A stretch of DNA of 64,000 bases from Acinetobacter sp. ANC 4470 (GTDB lineage: Bacteria; Pseudomonadota; Gammaproteobacteria; Pseudomonadales; Moraxellaceae): assembly GCF_002135335.1 (NCBI RefSeq), contig NZ_NEGC01000001.1, forward strand, positions 496,001 through 560,000. The letters are read 5' to 3'. The notes under the pieces are model-generated. The model saw nothing but the letters and a program-made list of their open reading frames with translations. It was not told the DNA's origin and made no database searches. Both the position numbers and the translations under genes were made by a program. This document shows, one piece after another, positions 26,841 to 36,170 of the stretch; the stretch's first letter is position 1, and each line of letters begins with the position of its first letter.

Positions 26841-26921
26841 ATTCCCTCTCTCGCCATTTTCTATTCTAATAATATCTTATGATGTCTTTAAAATCTTAAA
26901 TCTAAAGGGTTTAGGCTTTTT
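26841..26921. repeat. attR: right attachment repeat of the island
   Basis: TTCCCTCTCTCGCCATTTTC (from 26842) through AATATCT matches the tRNA-Ser 3' end and its downstream sequence, followed by a 27-base block (26895-26921) identical to 3401-3427. The right copy lacks three bases of the tRNA acceptor, so it is not a functional tRNA end. It sets the island's right edge and gives a length of about 23.5 kb. Confidence 0.85.
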
Positions 26922-26982
26922 ATGTATTTATTGAACATATGAGACAGAAAGCTTCTTTTGATCAACTTATTTCGTTGGTAAA

Positions 26983-28347
26983 TTATGCACGAATGTGCGG
27001 ACTCAATTTAACAGTTAAACCATGAGGTTGAGATACTTGAAACTCAAGGCTATAGCCATATTTGCTCAGAATCATTTTAACTAAAGATAGCCCCAACCCA
27101 TGCCCTGATTGTTGTGCAGATTTTCGCCAAAAACGTTGCCCCAAGTTTTTCACTTCATGTTCACTTAAAGTGTTCCCATTGTCCCGAATAAAAAGTGAAT
27201 TGTCCTGCATACTGACAGAAATGACATTTGCCTGTGCATGTAAAACTGCATTCTCAATAAGGTTTTTGAGCACGGTATAAAGCGCAAAATACGGAAGATC
27301 AATCGTTGTTAAGCTTGTCCAATCGATCTCTAAACTGTGATCAAGCTCAGGATACGTGGGCCTTAAATCTGCAATAACGTGTTGCAGTACAGATGTCATA
27401 TCTGTGGCTTCTAACTTCTGTGTGACCTCTTGATCTACCGCTGTCAGTGCTAAAAGTTGTTCTAATAATTGTGCATATCTGCGAATGCTGATATTGGCTT
27501 GTTGAAGACTATCCTGTAAATTTTGTGGAGTATGTTGTTGCTGTGCAATGAGTTGCGCAAGTTGCACATGGGTTTTAATCGCGGTTAAAGGGCTACGTAA
27601 TTCATGCGCGGCGTATGCGGTAAAGACTTTCTCATTTTCTAAACTATGATGTAATTTTTGAATCAACTGTGTTGAATTATCAACAAAAGGTTGTACCTCT
27701 TGCGGAATATTTTTAGGGTCAAGATTACTTAAATATGTCGTTGCTTCACCAAGTGATAAATCTTTACGACTCAAATGTTGCGCAAGAATATCAAGACTTT
27801 TAAATTCTTTACGTACAATTAAAAGAATCAATGCCATACAAATAAGCAATGAGAAAATCAGTGGAATCAGCATAGATTGCAAAATCTGCTGTAATAGTGA
27901 ATCGCGTAAGAACATCCGTTCCGCAGCCACGACCTGAATATCATTTTTACGTAGCACATAACTACGCCACTCCACCCCACCTTGTTGCCAAGTGCTAAAC
28001 CCAAGCTGTTGCTGACTTAAGTTCAGCGGTGCACCGCGCGTTTTTGCGACCACATGCTGACCAATAGAAATATCTGAGCTGAATAAAGAAATTTCACAGG
28101 CAATGAGATTTTCAGCATCGGCTGGCTTATTGGGGTGTTGATTCAGTTCGTTATGCAGCGCTTGCATCGGGAGCTGCTGAATTAAACGTGCAACCATCTG
28201 TGCCGAAGCCAAAAGTCGTTGATCGAGCGTATCTTGTAAGCGTTTTTGCAGGTCAACATACAACCAAACAAATACAATACTCCATAGACAAAGAAAGACC
28301 AGCAATAAACTGGTGACCAAACGCCATTTCAAACTATAACTTCGCAT
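26983..28347 (-). CDS. Sensor histidine kinase of an OmpR-type two-component system
   Basis: A protein of 454 residues with a membrane helix at about 10-30, a periplasmic domain of about 130 residues with one cysteine, a second helix at about 160-180, then a HisKA domain with the phospho-accepting His in AAHELRSPLTAI (about residue 249) and an ATPase domain with NLIENAVLHA, IRDNG and GHGLGLSLV. The stop of the regulator gene and this start are adjacent (28348/28347), so the two are coupled. It resembles QseC/TctE-type kinases. The divergent dsb genes suggest it senses envelope redox or metal stress; this is inference from position. Confidence 0.9.
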   Translation of the reverse strand: MRSYSLKWRLVTSLLLVFLCLWSIVFVWLYVDLQKRLQDTLDQRLLASAQMVARLIQQLPMQALHNELNQHPNKPADAENLIACEISLFSSDISIGQHVVAKTRGAPLNLSQQQLGFSTWQQGGVEWRSYVLRKNDIQVVAAERMFLRDSLLQQILQSMLIPLIFSLLICMALILLIVRKEFKSLDILAQHLSRKDLSLGEATTYLSNLDPKNIPQEVQPFVDNSTQLIQKLHHSLENEKVFTAYAAHELRSPLTAIKTHVQLAQLIAQQQHTPQNLQDSLQQANISIRRYAQLLEQLLALTAVDQEVTQKLEATDMTSVLQHVIADLRPTYPELDHSLEIDWTSLTTIDLPYFALYTVLKNLIENAVLHAQANVISVSMQDNSLFIRDNGNTLSEHEVKNLGQRFWRKSAQQSGHGLGLSLVKMILSKYGYSLEFQVSQPHGLTVKLSPHIRA

Positions 28348-29016
28348 CTATTCTGACTCGGGCACTTTAAACATATAACCAATTCCACGAATGGTCTGAA
28401 TAAAATCGGCATGTAATTTTTGTCTTAAATGATAAATATGTACATTCAACGCATTACTTTCGATGCTGTCTTGATACCCATACAGTTTGTCGAGTAATTG
28501 CTCATTTTTCAGAACTTGATTGGGATGGCTCATCAGCGTCTCAAGCAAACTGTATTCACGCCTTGATAGCTGAACCGGTTGATGTTGATAAAAGACTTCT
28601 TGGGTGTCACGATTTAAACTCAAATTTTCAAACTGCAGAACATTCGATGAAAAACCACGGTGACGACGTGTGAGCGCATGAATACGAGCAATCAGCTCAT
28701 CCAGTTCAAAGGGTTTTGTCAAATAATCATCTGCACCTAAGTTGAGTGCTTCAATACATTGCTGGGTCTGTATTCGTGCAGTCAGTACAAGTACGGGGGT
28801 ATGAATCTGATCTTGTCGCCATTTTTTAAGTAAGTCCAAACCGTCCTGATCGGGCAATCCTAAATCAAGTAAGCACAGATCTACGGCGCTATGACGGATA
28901 AAATAATCTGCGGCACTGGCTGTACTGACATGCTCTACAGAAATATTTAAAAAATTCAAAGCCGCACAAATGCTTTGTGCAATATACGGATCATCTTCCA
29001 CTAAAACGACAAACAT
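28348..29016 (-). CDS. OmpR/PhoB-family response regulator
   Basis: A protein of 222 residues. The receiver domain has acidic EDD near the N-terminus, the phospho-acceptor Asp in CLLDLGLPDQDG (about 51) and the Lys in TKPFELDE. The C-terminal winged-helix domain shows LSRREYSLLETLMSHPNQV and ESNALNVHIYHLRQKL. It is the first gene of the kinase operon and lies 114 bases from the divergent dsbD start, so it is a good candidate regulator of both units. Confidence 0.93.
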   Translation of the reverse strand: MFVVLVEDDPYIAQSICAALNFLNISVEHVSTASAADYFIRHSAVDLCLLDLGLPDQDGLDLLKKWRQDQIHTPVLVLTARIQTQQCIEALNLGADDYLTKPFELDELIARIHALTRRHRGFSSNVLQFENLSLNRDTQEVFYQHQPVQLSRREYSLLETLMSHPNQVLKNEQLLDKLYGYQDSIESNALNVHIYHLRQKLHADFIQTIRGIGYMFKVPESE

Positions 29017-29130
29017 ACGGATTCCTATGAGTTGTGCATTTATTTTATAAGCGATTGTTGCTGTTAATGCTCTCTTAATTTTAGTTTTTGAATAATAGAG
29101 TCCCTAAAATGAAACACGATACTGAAATTG

Positions 29131-31089
29131 ATGATGATAAGGTTGCTGAAAATATTTTTTATCACGCTCGCTGTTTTGATAAAAACAGCGCACGCAGATT
29201 TTCTTTCACCTGATCAAGCCTTTCAGTTTCAGGCTGTCTCAACCAGTCAAAATGGTGCTGAACTGACATGGAAAATTGCCGATGGCTATTATCTTTATCA
29301 TGATCAAATTAAAGTGAGCCACAATCAGAAAGCACTCAAACTCAGTCTACCCACACCACAAGACAAAGATGACCCAACCTTTGGGATGACCCGAGTTCAT
29401 TATGGTCAAGTCAATACACATATTCCTGTACAGCCGAATCAGCAGCTGAATATTCAGTGGCAAGGCTGTGCAGACAGCGGTTTATGCTATCCCGTACAAC
29501 GTACAACGATTCAAAGCAATGAAGAAGGATTATTGCCTGCACAGAGACTCGACGAAAGAGCAAAACTATTAAATGTGATCGCAACCTCGACTTTGGCGCC
29601 AATCCCGCTCGCTGAACAAACTGAAACACCACAACAAAAAAAGGTGGCTTTAGCACCAGAAAATTTAGCAGATGATCACACCAAAGAAGCGTCTGAAGCT
29701 CAAATACAGGTCAATCAAAGTACTTTGCCGCAAGATGAAATAATGGTGCAATCATCAGATGAAGTGAGCGCTCAATCCGCATCTGAGGCACAGCCTGAGC
29801 AGAATACGACTTCAATCAAATTACAGTGGAATAATGACCAATTCTTTTTTAATTTGCTATCCGATCAAAACTTAATATTGAACGTGTTGGTATTTTTAGG
29901 GCTTGGGATTTTATTGGCATTTTTACCTTGTTCCCTGCCCTTAATTCCTATTTTATCGGGTATTTTAGTACAGCGTAATCGTGGTTATCGGGCTGCATTA
30001 ATTGCAGGAGCTTTTGTTTTTGGCTTGGCAATGGTCTATGCAGGAATGGGATTAGCTGTTTCACAACTGGGTTCTAACTTTCAGCGATGGTTCCAAAGCC
30101 CTATTTTTATTGGTTTCTTTGCCCTACTCTTTATTGTATTTGCGTTTAATTTATTTGGTGCCTTCCAGTTGTCCTTACCACAAGGCGTGTTACATCGCCT
30201 TGATCAATGGCAACAAAAACAAAAAGGAGGCACCTTAATCGGTGCCCTACTCATGGGCATGATCGCGGCATTAATTGTTGGGCCATGTATGAGTGCGCCA
30301 CTTGCTGGAGCCTTATTATTTGTTTCACAGCTGAATCATCCTTTAATGGGAGCCACCTACTTATTTGTACTGGGTTTAGGGATTGGTTTACCCATATTTA
30401 TTGCCTCAGTATTTGGATCAAAATATTTACCTAAACCAGGCTTATGGATGGATCGTCTTAAGTTTAGCTTTGGCTTTGTCATGTTGATTCTTGCTATTTA
30501 TTTTGTACGTCCTCTTGTTCCAAGTATGTTGTATTTCAGCTTGTTCGGTATCACTTTACTGTTCCTTGCAGGCTACTGCATGCTGAAAATCCTGCCAAAT
30601 GTAACGCGAATCATCACCAAAGCAATGATCATTGTTCTTGGTCTAGTCATTGGTTCTGGAGGTATCTGGCATATCGACCAAGCCATTACCCAGATGAGTG
30701 TGACCCAAGCAGAGCAAACCTTGGCATGGCAACGGGTGAGCACTGCGGATGAACTAAGTACTGCACTCAATCACTCTGCTGGCCAAACCGTCATTATTGA
30801 TGTATATGCGGACTGGTGCGTGGCCTGTCAGCCCATTGAGCATGAAGTTTTACCTCGTGAAGATGTGCAAGATGCTCTGCGCAATATCGTCAGGATTAAA
30901 CTTGATATCACCCATTACCATCCAAGCCAAAATGATTTGTTAAAAGAATGGCAGATTCTTGGCCCCCCAACCATGATCATGTTGGATGCTTCACACCAAG
31001 AACAGCGCGAACTTCGACTGACAGGCACATTTAGTGCAACCCAGTTAATCTCACGATTAGCGCAACTTCAGATGAAGGAGGAGCAATGA
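29131..31089 (+). CDS. dsbD: DsbD thiol:disulfide interchange protein
   Basis: A protein of about 652 residues; start taken as the first ATG (29131), a second follows at 29134. A signal peptide ending AHA precedes the DsbD-alpha domain, with its cysteine pair in CADSGLCYPVQ. An eight-helix core carries one cysteine in FLPCSLPLIP and one in VGPCMSAPLAG. The C-terminal thioredoxin-like domain has YADWCVACQP. All three redox pairs are present, so electrons can pass from cytoplasmic thioredoxin to periplasmic partners. Its stop overlaps the start of the next gene by 4 bases. Confidence 0.95.
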   Translation: MMIRLLKIFFITLAVLIKTAHADFLSPDQAFQFQAVSTSQNGAELTWKIADGYYLYHDQIKVSHNQKALKLSLPTPQDKDDPTFGMTRVHYGQVNTHIPVQPNQQLNIQWQGCADSGLCYPVQRTTIQSNEEGLLPAQRLDERAKLLNVIATSTLAPIPLAEQTETPQQKKVALAPENLADDHTKEASEAQIQVNQSTLPQDEIMVQSSDEVSAQSASEAQPEQNTTSIKLQWNNDQFFFNLLSDQNLILNVLVFLGLGILLAFLPCSLPLIPILSGILVQRNRGYRAALIAGAFVFGLAMVYAGMGLAVSQLGSNFQRWFQSPIFIGFFALLFIVFAFNLFGAFQLSLPQGVLHRLDQWQQKQKGGTLIGALLMGMIAALIVGPCMSAPLAGALLFVSQLNHPLMGATYLFVLGLGIGLPIFIASVFGSKYLPKPGLWMDRLKFSFGFVMLILAIYFVRPLVPSMLYFSLFGITLLFLAGYCMLKILPNVTRIITKAMIIVLGLVIGSGGIWHIDQAITQMSVTQAEQTLAWQRVSTADELSTALNHSAGQTVIIDVYADWCVACQPIEHEVLPREDVQDALRNIVRIKLDITHYHPSQNDLLKEWQILGPPTMIMLDASHQEQRELRLTGTFSATQLISRLAQLQMKEEQ

Positions 31090-31931
31090 TTTCATCTGAA
31101 GCCTTACACCTTGGGCCATTTATATTGCCTTGGACACTGATCATTATTTTAGTATCCATGATTATGGTGAAAATCATTGGTCAGGTGCTTGGTCAAAAAC
31201 AACGGTGGGATCAACCGGCAAACCAAGTTTTCTGGGATTCTTTATGGACCAGTTTTTGGATTGGCTTAATCGGGGCACGTATCACCTTCGTACTGTTACA
31301 TTGGGATGTGTATTTCGCCTCCCCTATCGACATCGTCAAAATTCAGGATCAGGGTTTTCATTTAATAGGTGGTACTGTCGCAGGTAGTGCATGGTTCTTT
31401 TGGAAAAATAAAGGCTTATCTAGAAAATCTAGAGCCATGTTTATTTTCATTTTTACTGTGCTACTGAGTATAGGTATTGCGATTCAAACCAGTTTGAAAC
31501 AGGAAGTACATTTTCCCAATTTAAATTTTTCTTCCTTAACTCAAAGTAGTGAAGCATCAGAAAAAATTTCACTCAAGCAATTTATTGGACAACCGACCAT
31601 CGTCAATATGTGGGCAAGTTGGTGCCCACCCTGCCACCGCGAAATGCCTGTTTTACAACGGGCACATGATCAACACCCTGAGATGAATTTCATCATGCTG
31701 AATCAGGGAGAAAATCAGGTCGTGGTACACGACTATTTAAAACGTTATAGCCTTGATTTTAAATATGTACTGCTTGATCCATTTGGCGAAATGCCACAAA
31801 AAATGAATATGCATGGATTACCAAGCACTTTATTTTTTAATGCACAAGGCCAGTTGATAGCACGTCATATGGGCGAACTGACACCTGCAATGTTGCAGCA
31901 ATATTTAAAAAAGATCTCAACACAACCGTAA
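31086..31931 (+). CDS. Membrane protein with C-terminal TlpA-like thioredoxin domain
   Basis: A protein of 281 residues. Residues 1-140 hold four hydrophobic segments; the loop GARITFVLLHWDVYF and the later GGTVAGSAW faintly resemble prolipoprotein diacylglyceryl transferase (Lgt). Residues about 155-281 are a TlpA/ResA-type thioredoxin domain with the active site MWASWCPPCHREMPVLQ and the cis-proline in GLPSTLFF. ATGA overlap with dsbD shows coupling. It should be a membrane-tethered periplasmic thiol reductase fed by DsbD. The Lgt-like part lacks obvious enzyme residues and may only bind lipid or anchor. Confidence 0.85.
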   Translation: MISSEALHLGPFILPWTLIIILVSMIMVKIIGQVLGQKQRWDQPANQVFWDSLWTSFWIGLIGARITFVLLHWDVYFASPIDIVKIQDQGFHLIGGTVAGSAWFFWKNKGLSRKSRAMFIFIFTVLLSIGIAIQTSLKQEVHFPNLNFSSLTQSSEASEKISLKQFIGQPTIVNMWASWCPPCHREMPVLQRAHDQHPEMNFIMLNQGENQVVVHDYLKRYSLDFKYVLLDPFGEMPQKMNMHGLPSTLFFNAQGQLIARHMGELTPAMLQQYLKKISTQP

Positions 31932-31947
31932 TTTTATAGTGAATTTT

Positions 31948-32697
31948 ATGAATATATTGATACAACGTATCCTCATTGCCATGGTGTTTGCAGGCAGTGC
32001 AACTTTCGTTTCAGCCAAAACAGATATCAAAAAACATATTGAGCAAGAAGGGTTTCAGTTCGTTAAACAAATTCCTGCGCCAACAGGTCTGACTGGTTGG
32101 GTGGGACATAACAACCAACACCCTGCGACCGTATTTATTTCGAATGATGAGCAATATTACATTGTGGGTGACTTATACAATGCCAAAGCAACGAATCTCT
32201 CCCTTGATGCCATCAATGAACATGCCAAAGATGCCGTACTAGATGACGTGTGGAAAACCTTAGAAAAATCGACATGGATTCAAGATGGTCAAAAAGATGC
32301 GCCACGTATTGTGTATGTCTTTTCAGATCCAAACTGTCCGTACTGTCATAAATTTTGGCAACAAGCGCGTCCATGGGTCAACGCTGGCAAAGTACAACTA
32401 CGTCACATTCAAGTTGGCGTAATACGTGAAGAAAGCCGTGCTCAAGTTGCGTCTTTACTCATGTCAAAAGATCCAGAAGCTGTGTTCACAGATATGAATA
32501 TAAATAAAGGTAAAAAAAGCTTAAAACAGGCAGAAAAGATTCCAACAGAAATTGCAGAGAAAATTGATTTCAATCAGGGATTAATGGATAAATATGGGTT
32601 TTTCTCAACACCATCAATGGTATGGAGAGATAGTCATGGTGCTTTTAAATCTACTCAAGGTATGCCAAAAGATTTAAAAGAAATTTTTGAAAAATAA
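31948..32697 (+). CDS. dsbG: DsbG-type periplasmic disulfide isomerase/reductase
   Basis: A protein of 249 residues from the ATG at 31948; a GTG 9 bases earlier is an alternative. A signal peptide ending FVSA is followed by a short dimerisation region and a thioredoxin-like domain with FSDPNCPYCHKFWQQ, the CPYC of DsbG rather than the CGYC common in DsbC. The cis-proline loop FFSTPSMVW is present. It lies 16 bases after the TlpA-like gene. DsbD would keep it reduced. Together these three genes make a self-contained periplasmic thiol pathway. Confidence 0.92.
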   Translation: MNILIQRILIAMVFAGSATFVSAKTDIKKHIEQEGFQFVKQIPAPTGLTGWVGHNNQHPATVFISNDEQYYIVGDLYNAKATNLSLDAINEHAKDAVLDDVWKTLEKSTWIQDGQKDAPRIVYVFSDPNCPYCHKFWQQARPWVNAGKVQLRHIQVGVIREESRAQVASLLMSKDPEAVFTDMNINKGKKSLKQAEKIPTEIAEKIDFNQGLMDKYGFFSTPSMVWRDSHGAFKSTQGMPKDLKEIFEK

Positions 32698-32983
32698 ATT
32701 TCGTAAGCGTAAAATTATCTGTAGATACTCGTGAATTAAATGCTTATTAGACACATAAAAGCTTAAAATCTTTTTTGAAACTTAAGTTTTCCGAAAATTT
32801 AGATAATACGCATTATACGAAATCGAAAATGGGAACCTGATCTTCAAGATTAAAAGTTCACATTGTACTTAATCGTATATTTGCTACGAAACATGAAGCT
32901 TATACTAGCTTTGTGAACTGAGGGTAAAACTAAAATTTGTCATTTTTTTTATATTGTTTTCAATAATTTAAAATAGAAATGTG

Positions 32984-33067
32984 ATTCCCTCTCTCGCCAA
33001 ATTGTAAAGAACTGTACTCCAAAGCAGTAACAAAAGGCTTAAATCCAAAGGGTTTAAGCCTTTTGTT
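32984..33067. repeat. Third copy of the att core with a perfect terminator-like hairpin
   Basis: The 16 bases at 32984-32999 (ATTCCCTCTCTCGCCA) are identical to 26841-26856. After an unrelated spacer, AACAAAAGGCTTAAA (33029-33043) and TTTAAGCCTTTTGTT (33053-33067) form a perfect 15-bp hairpin with a loop resembling that of the attL/attR block (TCCAAAGGG against TCTAAAGGG). The stretch 32698-33497 has no other intact gene. This looks like an older attachment site downstream of the Dsb genes. Confidence 0.7.
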
Positions 33068-33122
33068 ATCTGTAGCAATGATATTCCATATATTGCGATC
33101 GGGGTATATTTTGGGAAGACCC

Positions 33123-33245
33123 ATACTAACCGATTCAAAGATAAAGCCTTTAAAGTCATCTAAAGATAAGAAGGCATTCAATGACACAAGAGGATATACA
33201 TTAAAATTAAGAGGTGCCTTAGCCTTTATTAATCTCCTCTCTTAG
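33123..33245 (+). pseudogene. Relic of a P4-type integrase N-terminus
   Basis: The frame reads ILTDSKIKPLKSSKDKKAFN and then DTRGYTLKLR, which lines up with the first 30 residues of the intact integrase (MLTDAFVRRIKPSEKKTKYP...). The initiator is ATA instead of ATG, and the frame ends in a stop after about 40 codons with no downstream core. It lies 123 bases after the third att core, the same arrangement as attL-int at the left end. A degenerate GGGGTATA at 33101 sits where arm sites would be. Confidence 0.7.
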
Positions 33246-33491
33246 ATACATCTATGTCACGTCTTTGGCAAAAATTAGCATTCATACCATCAACATGACG
33301 GTTTTATCCGCAATAAAATAATTCATTCGATATCCTTACCTCCTCGCTCATTTAGCAAATATAAAAATGATTCGTCTTATATTTCTGATTACGAAATCCA
33401 TATTTCAAATTTAGTATAGGCAAAACTAGTTTCTTTAGATTACGTTATAAGTGGTACAAAAAATGCTTGGATTGTACCGAACTTTTTATAA

Positions 33492-34559
<1,068 letters not shown>

Positions 34560-34570
34560 GATTTAACTCA

Positions 34571-34604
34571 AATGAAGAAAGTATTTACGGATACTTTCTT
34601 CATT
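34571..34604 (+). terminator. Probable terminator of the asparaginase gene
   Basis: ATGAAGAAAGTAT and ATACTTTCTTCAT pair perfectly around TTACGG. The T-tract afterwards is interrupted (CATTCATCATTTT), so strength is uncertain. Confidence 0.6.
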
Positions 34605-34828
34605 CATCATTTTAAAAAGATTGATCGGCTGATCGAAAATTAAAAAATAACAGTCCACATCTTTTAAAATAAATTCAAGCATTGACTCAATCATGGCAAG
34701 AGACAATAAAAACTCAAAAAAATATCATAAAGCTGCAATATTTCCATGATAACAATTATATGACAGAGGCTTAAGTCGAATCATAGAAGCACATTGAATA
34801 CATAGAAAACTGCTATTCGGGAGTAAAT

Positions 34829-35062
34829 ATGAATACCAGCAATAATTATGTCAAACAAATCAAGAATGCTAAACGTGGTGGCTACACCCCGACTCTTGCA
34901 AAAGATATCAACAAACATAAAATTCAAAAAGCCATTCGACTGATTGATCAATGGAGAAAACTGGCTAATGAACTAAAACCACAAATGCAAATTGATATGG
35001 CTTTAACATTAGAAGAATGTGCGCAAGACCTCGATCAAATCTTAAGGCGTAAATCCCTCTGA
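34829..35062 (+). CDS. Small basic helical protein of unknown function
   Basis: A protein of 77 residues with GGGAG upstream of the ATG. It has a basic N-terminus (KQIKNAKRGGYTPTLAKDIN) and two predicted helices (QKAIRLIDQWRKLANELK, TLEECAQDLDQILRR). There is no signal peptide and no known domain. It stands alone between the asparaginase terminator and tRNA-Thr. Confidence 0.7.
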   Translation: MNTSNNYVKQIKNAKRGGYTPTLAKDINKHKIQKAIRLIDQWRKLANELKPQMQIDMALTLEECAQDLDQILRRKSL

Positions 35063-35182
35063 TAAAATTAAAAGATTTCTGATTTAGGTTTATTTTTTAA
35101 TGCTTAAAAATAGGTGGGCAATTCAATCGTTCACTTTTTGGCTTGCATTTTTAACCAGATTCGCTATTATTCACCCAACAAC

Positions 35183-35258
<76 letters not shown>

Positions 35259-35268
35259 TGTTATACTT

Positions 35269-35301
35269 AGCCTCACTTTATCGTGGGGCTTTGTTGTTTT
35301 T
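35269..35301 (+). terminator. Terminator of tRNA-Thr
   Basis: AGCCTCAC (35269-35276) pairs with GTGGGGCT (35283-35290) with one G-U, followed by TTGTTGTTTTT. Confidence 0.8.
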
Positions 35302-35337
35302 GCAAGTTCATTTTAAAAAATTAAAATAGCATCATCA

Positions 35338-36165
35338 TTACTGTGCGTTCTTTTTTGCACTAATTTGTACATATTGCACCAAACCATCAACATACAATTT
35401 ATGACATAACTTTGCTGTCATCTGAATTTTAATAGCGTCCAAACCGAGCTGAGTTGGTTTCGATTGCTGAATATAACGTGAAAATCCATGTAAAACAGCT
35501 TTAGATAAATTAACAATTTCAATCTCATTAAAATCATCATCCTGCAAGGTTTGTGTCAAGGCGGATTCCGTCATTAAATCATCCAAATTCACATCAGCCG
35601 ATTTTAACAACCACTTATATTTTTGCTTTTGTAGGGTAGTTAGACCCAACCATTTTTCAGACAAAATTAAATAATGAAAACCCAACCTCCCCTTTGAATT
35701 TAAAACATTCCCCACCGAAGCTAGAAATGAATTTAAATTTGAGTGATACGCAGCATCTATACAGAGCACCACATCAAAGCTGGCTTTGAATGGAATCTGT
35801 TTTAAATTTAAAAAGGAGTGTTGGTGAATTGCCACCAGTTGCGGCAGATGCTTTTGAATTTGAATCACACAATTGGCTTGTAATTCCACTGCTTCAATAT
35901 ATTGCAGCTGATATTGCTGTTGCCACAAAGCTAAACTCGCGCCCTGCCCACAACCTATATCAAGGAGTTTATCTGTTGATTTTAACTGCACGGCTTGCGC
36001 CAACTGATGAGCCAATTGACGGCAAGCTTTGGGATAGGATGACGTTGCATCATCCCAATAACCCAAATTGCTCCAAGCAAGCTCTGCGTCATCTCCTAAC
36101 TGTTTTGCATTAATCGCATATTTATGTTGTGAAAAATCCTGACGAATCGCTTGAAGCCATTTCAT
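35338..36165 (-). CDS. Class I SAM-dependent methyltransferase
   Basis: A protein of 275 residues. SAM-binding motif I is LLDIGCGQGASLALW (about residues 65-79), followed by an acidic end of beta-2 (AVELQANC) and a motif IV-like region VVLCIDAAYHSN. The substrate is not evident; the layout resembles small-molecule or fatty-acid methyltransferases. It starts 5 bases after the stop of the flavoprotein gene, so the two are one operon and probably one pathway. Confidence 0.85.
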   Translation of the reverse strand: MKWLQAIRQDFSQHKYAINAKQLGDDAELAWSNLGYWDDATSSYPKACRQLAHQLAQAVQLKSTDKLLDIGCGQGASLALWQQQYQLQYIEAVELQANCVIQIQKHLPQLVAIHQHSFLNLKQIPFKASFDVVLCIDAAYHSNLNSFLASVGNVLNSKGRLGFHYLILSEKWLGLTTLQKQKYKWLLKSADVNLDDLMTESALTQTLQDDDFNEIEIVNLSKAVLHGFSRYIQQSKPTQLGLDAIKIQMTAKLCHKLYVDGLVQYVQISAKKNAQ

Positions 36166-36170
36166 GTGTT

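Noticed and set aside
29109..29213. Small frame (34 codons) overlapping the dsbD start
   Set aside because: No ribosome site, overlaps the dsbD signal peptide in another frame; likely chance.
26922..32983. Second complete mobile element with its own integrase
   Set aside because: No intact integrase or mobility gene is present in this interval; only the att-like repeats suggest cargo status.
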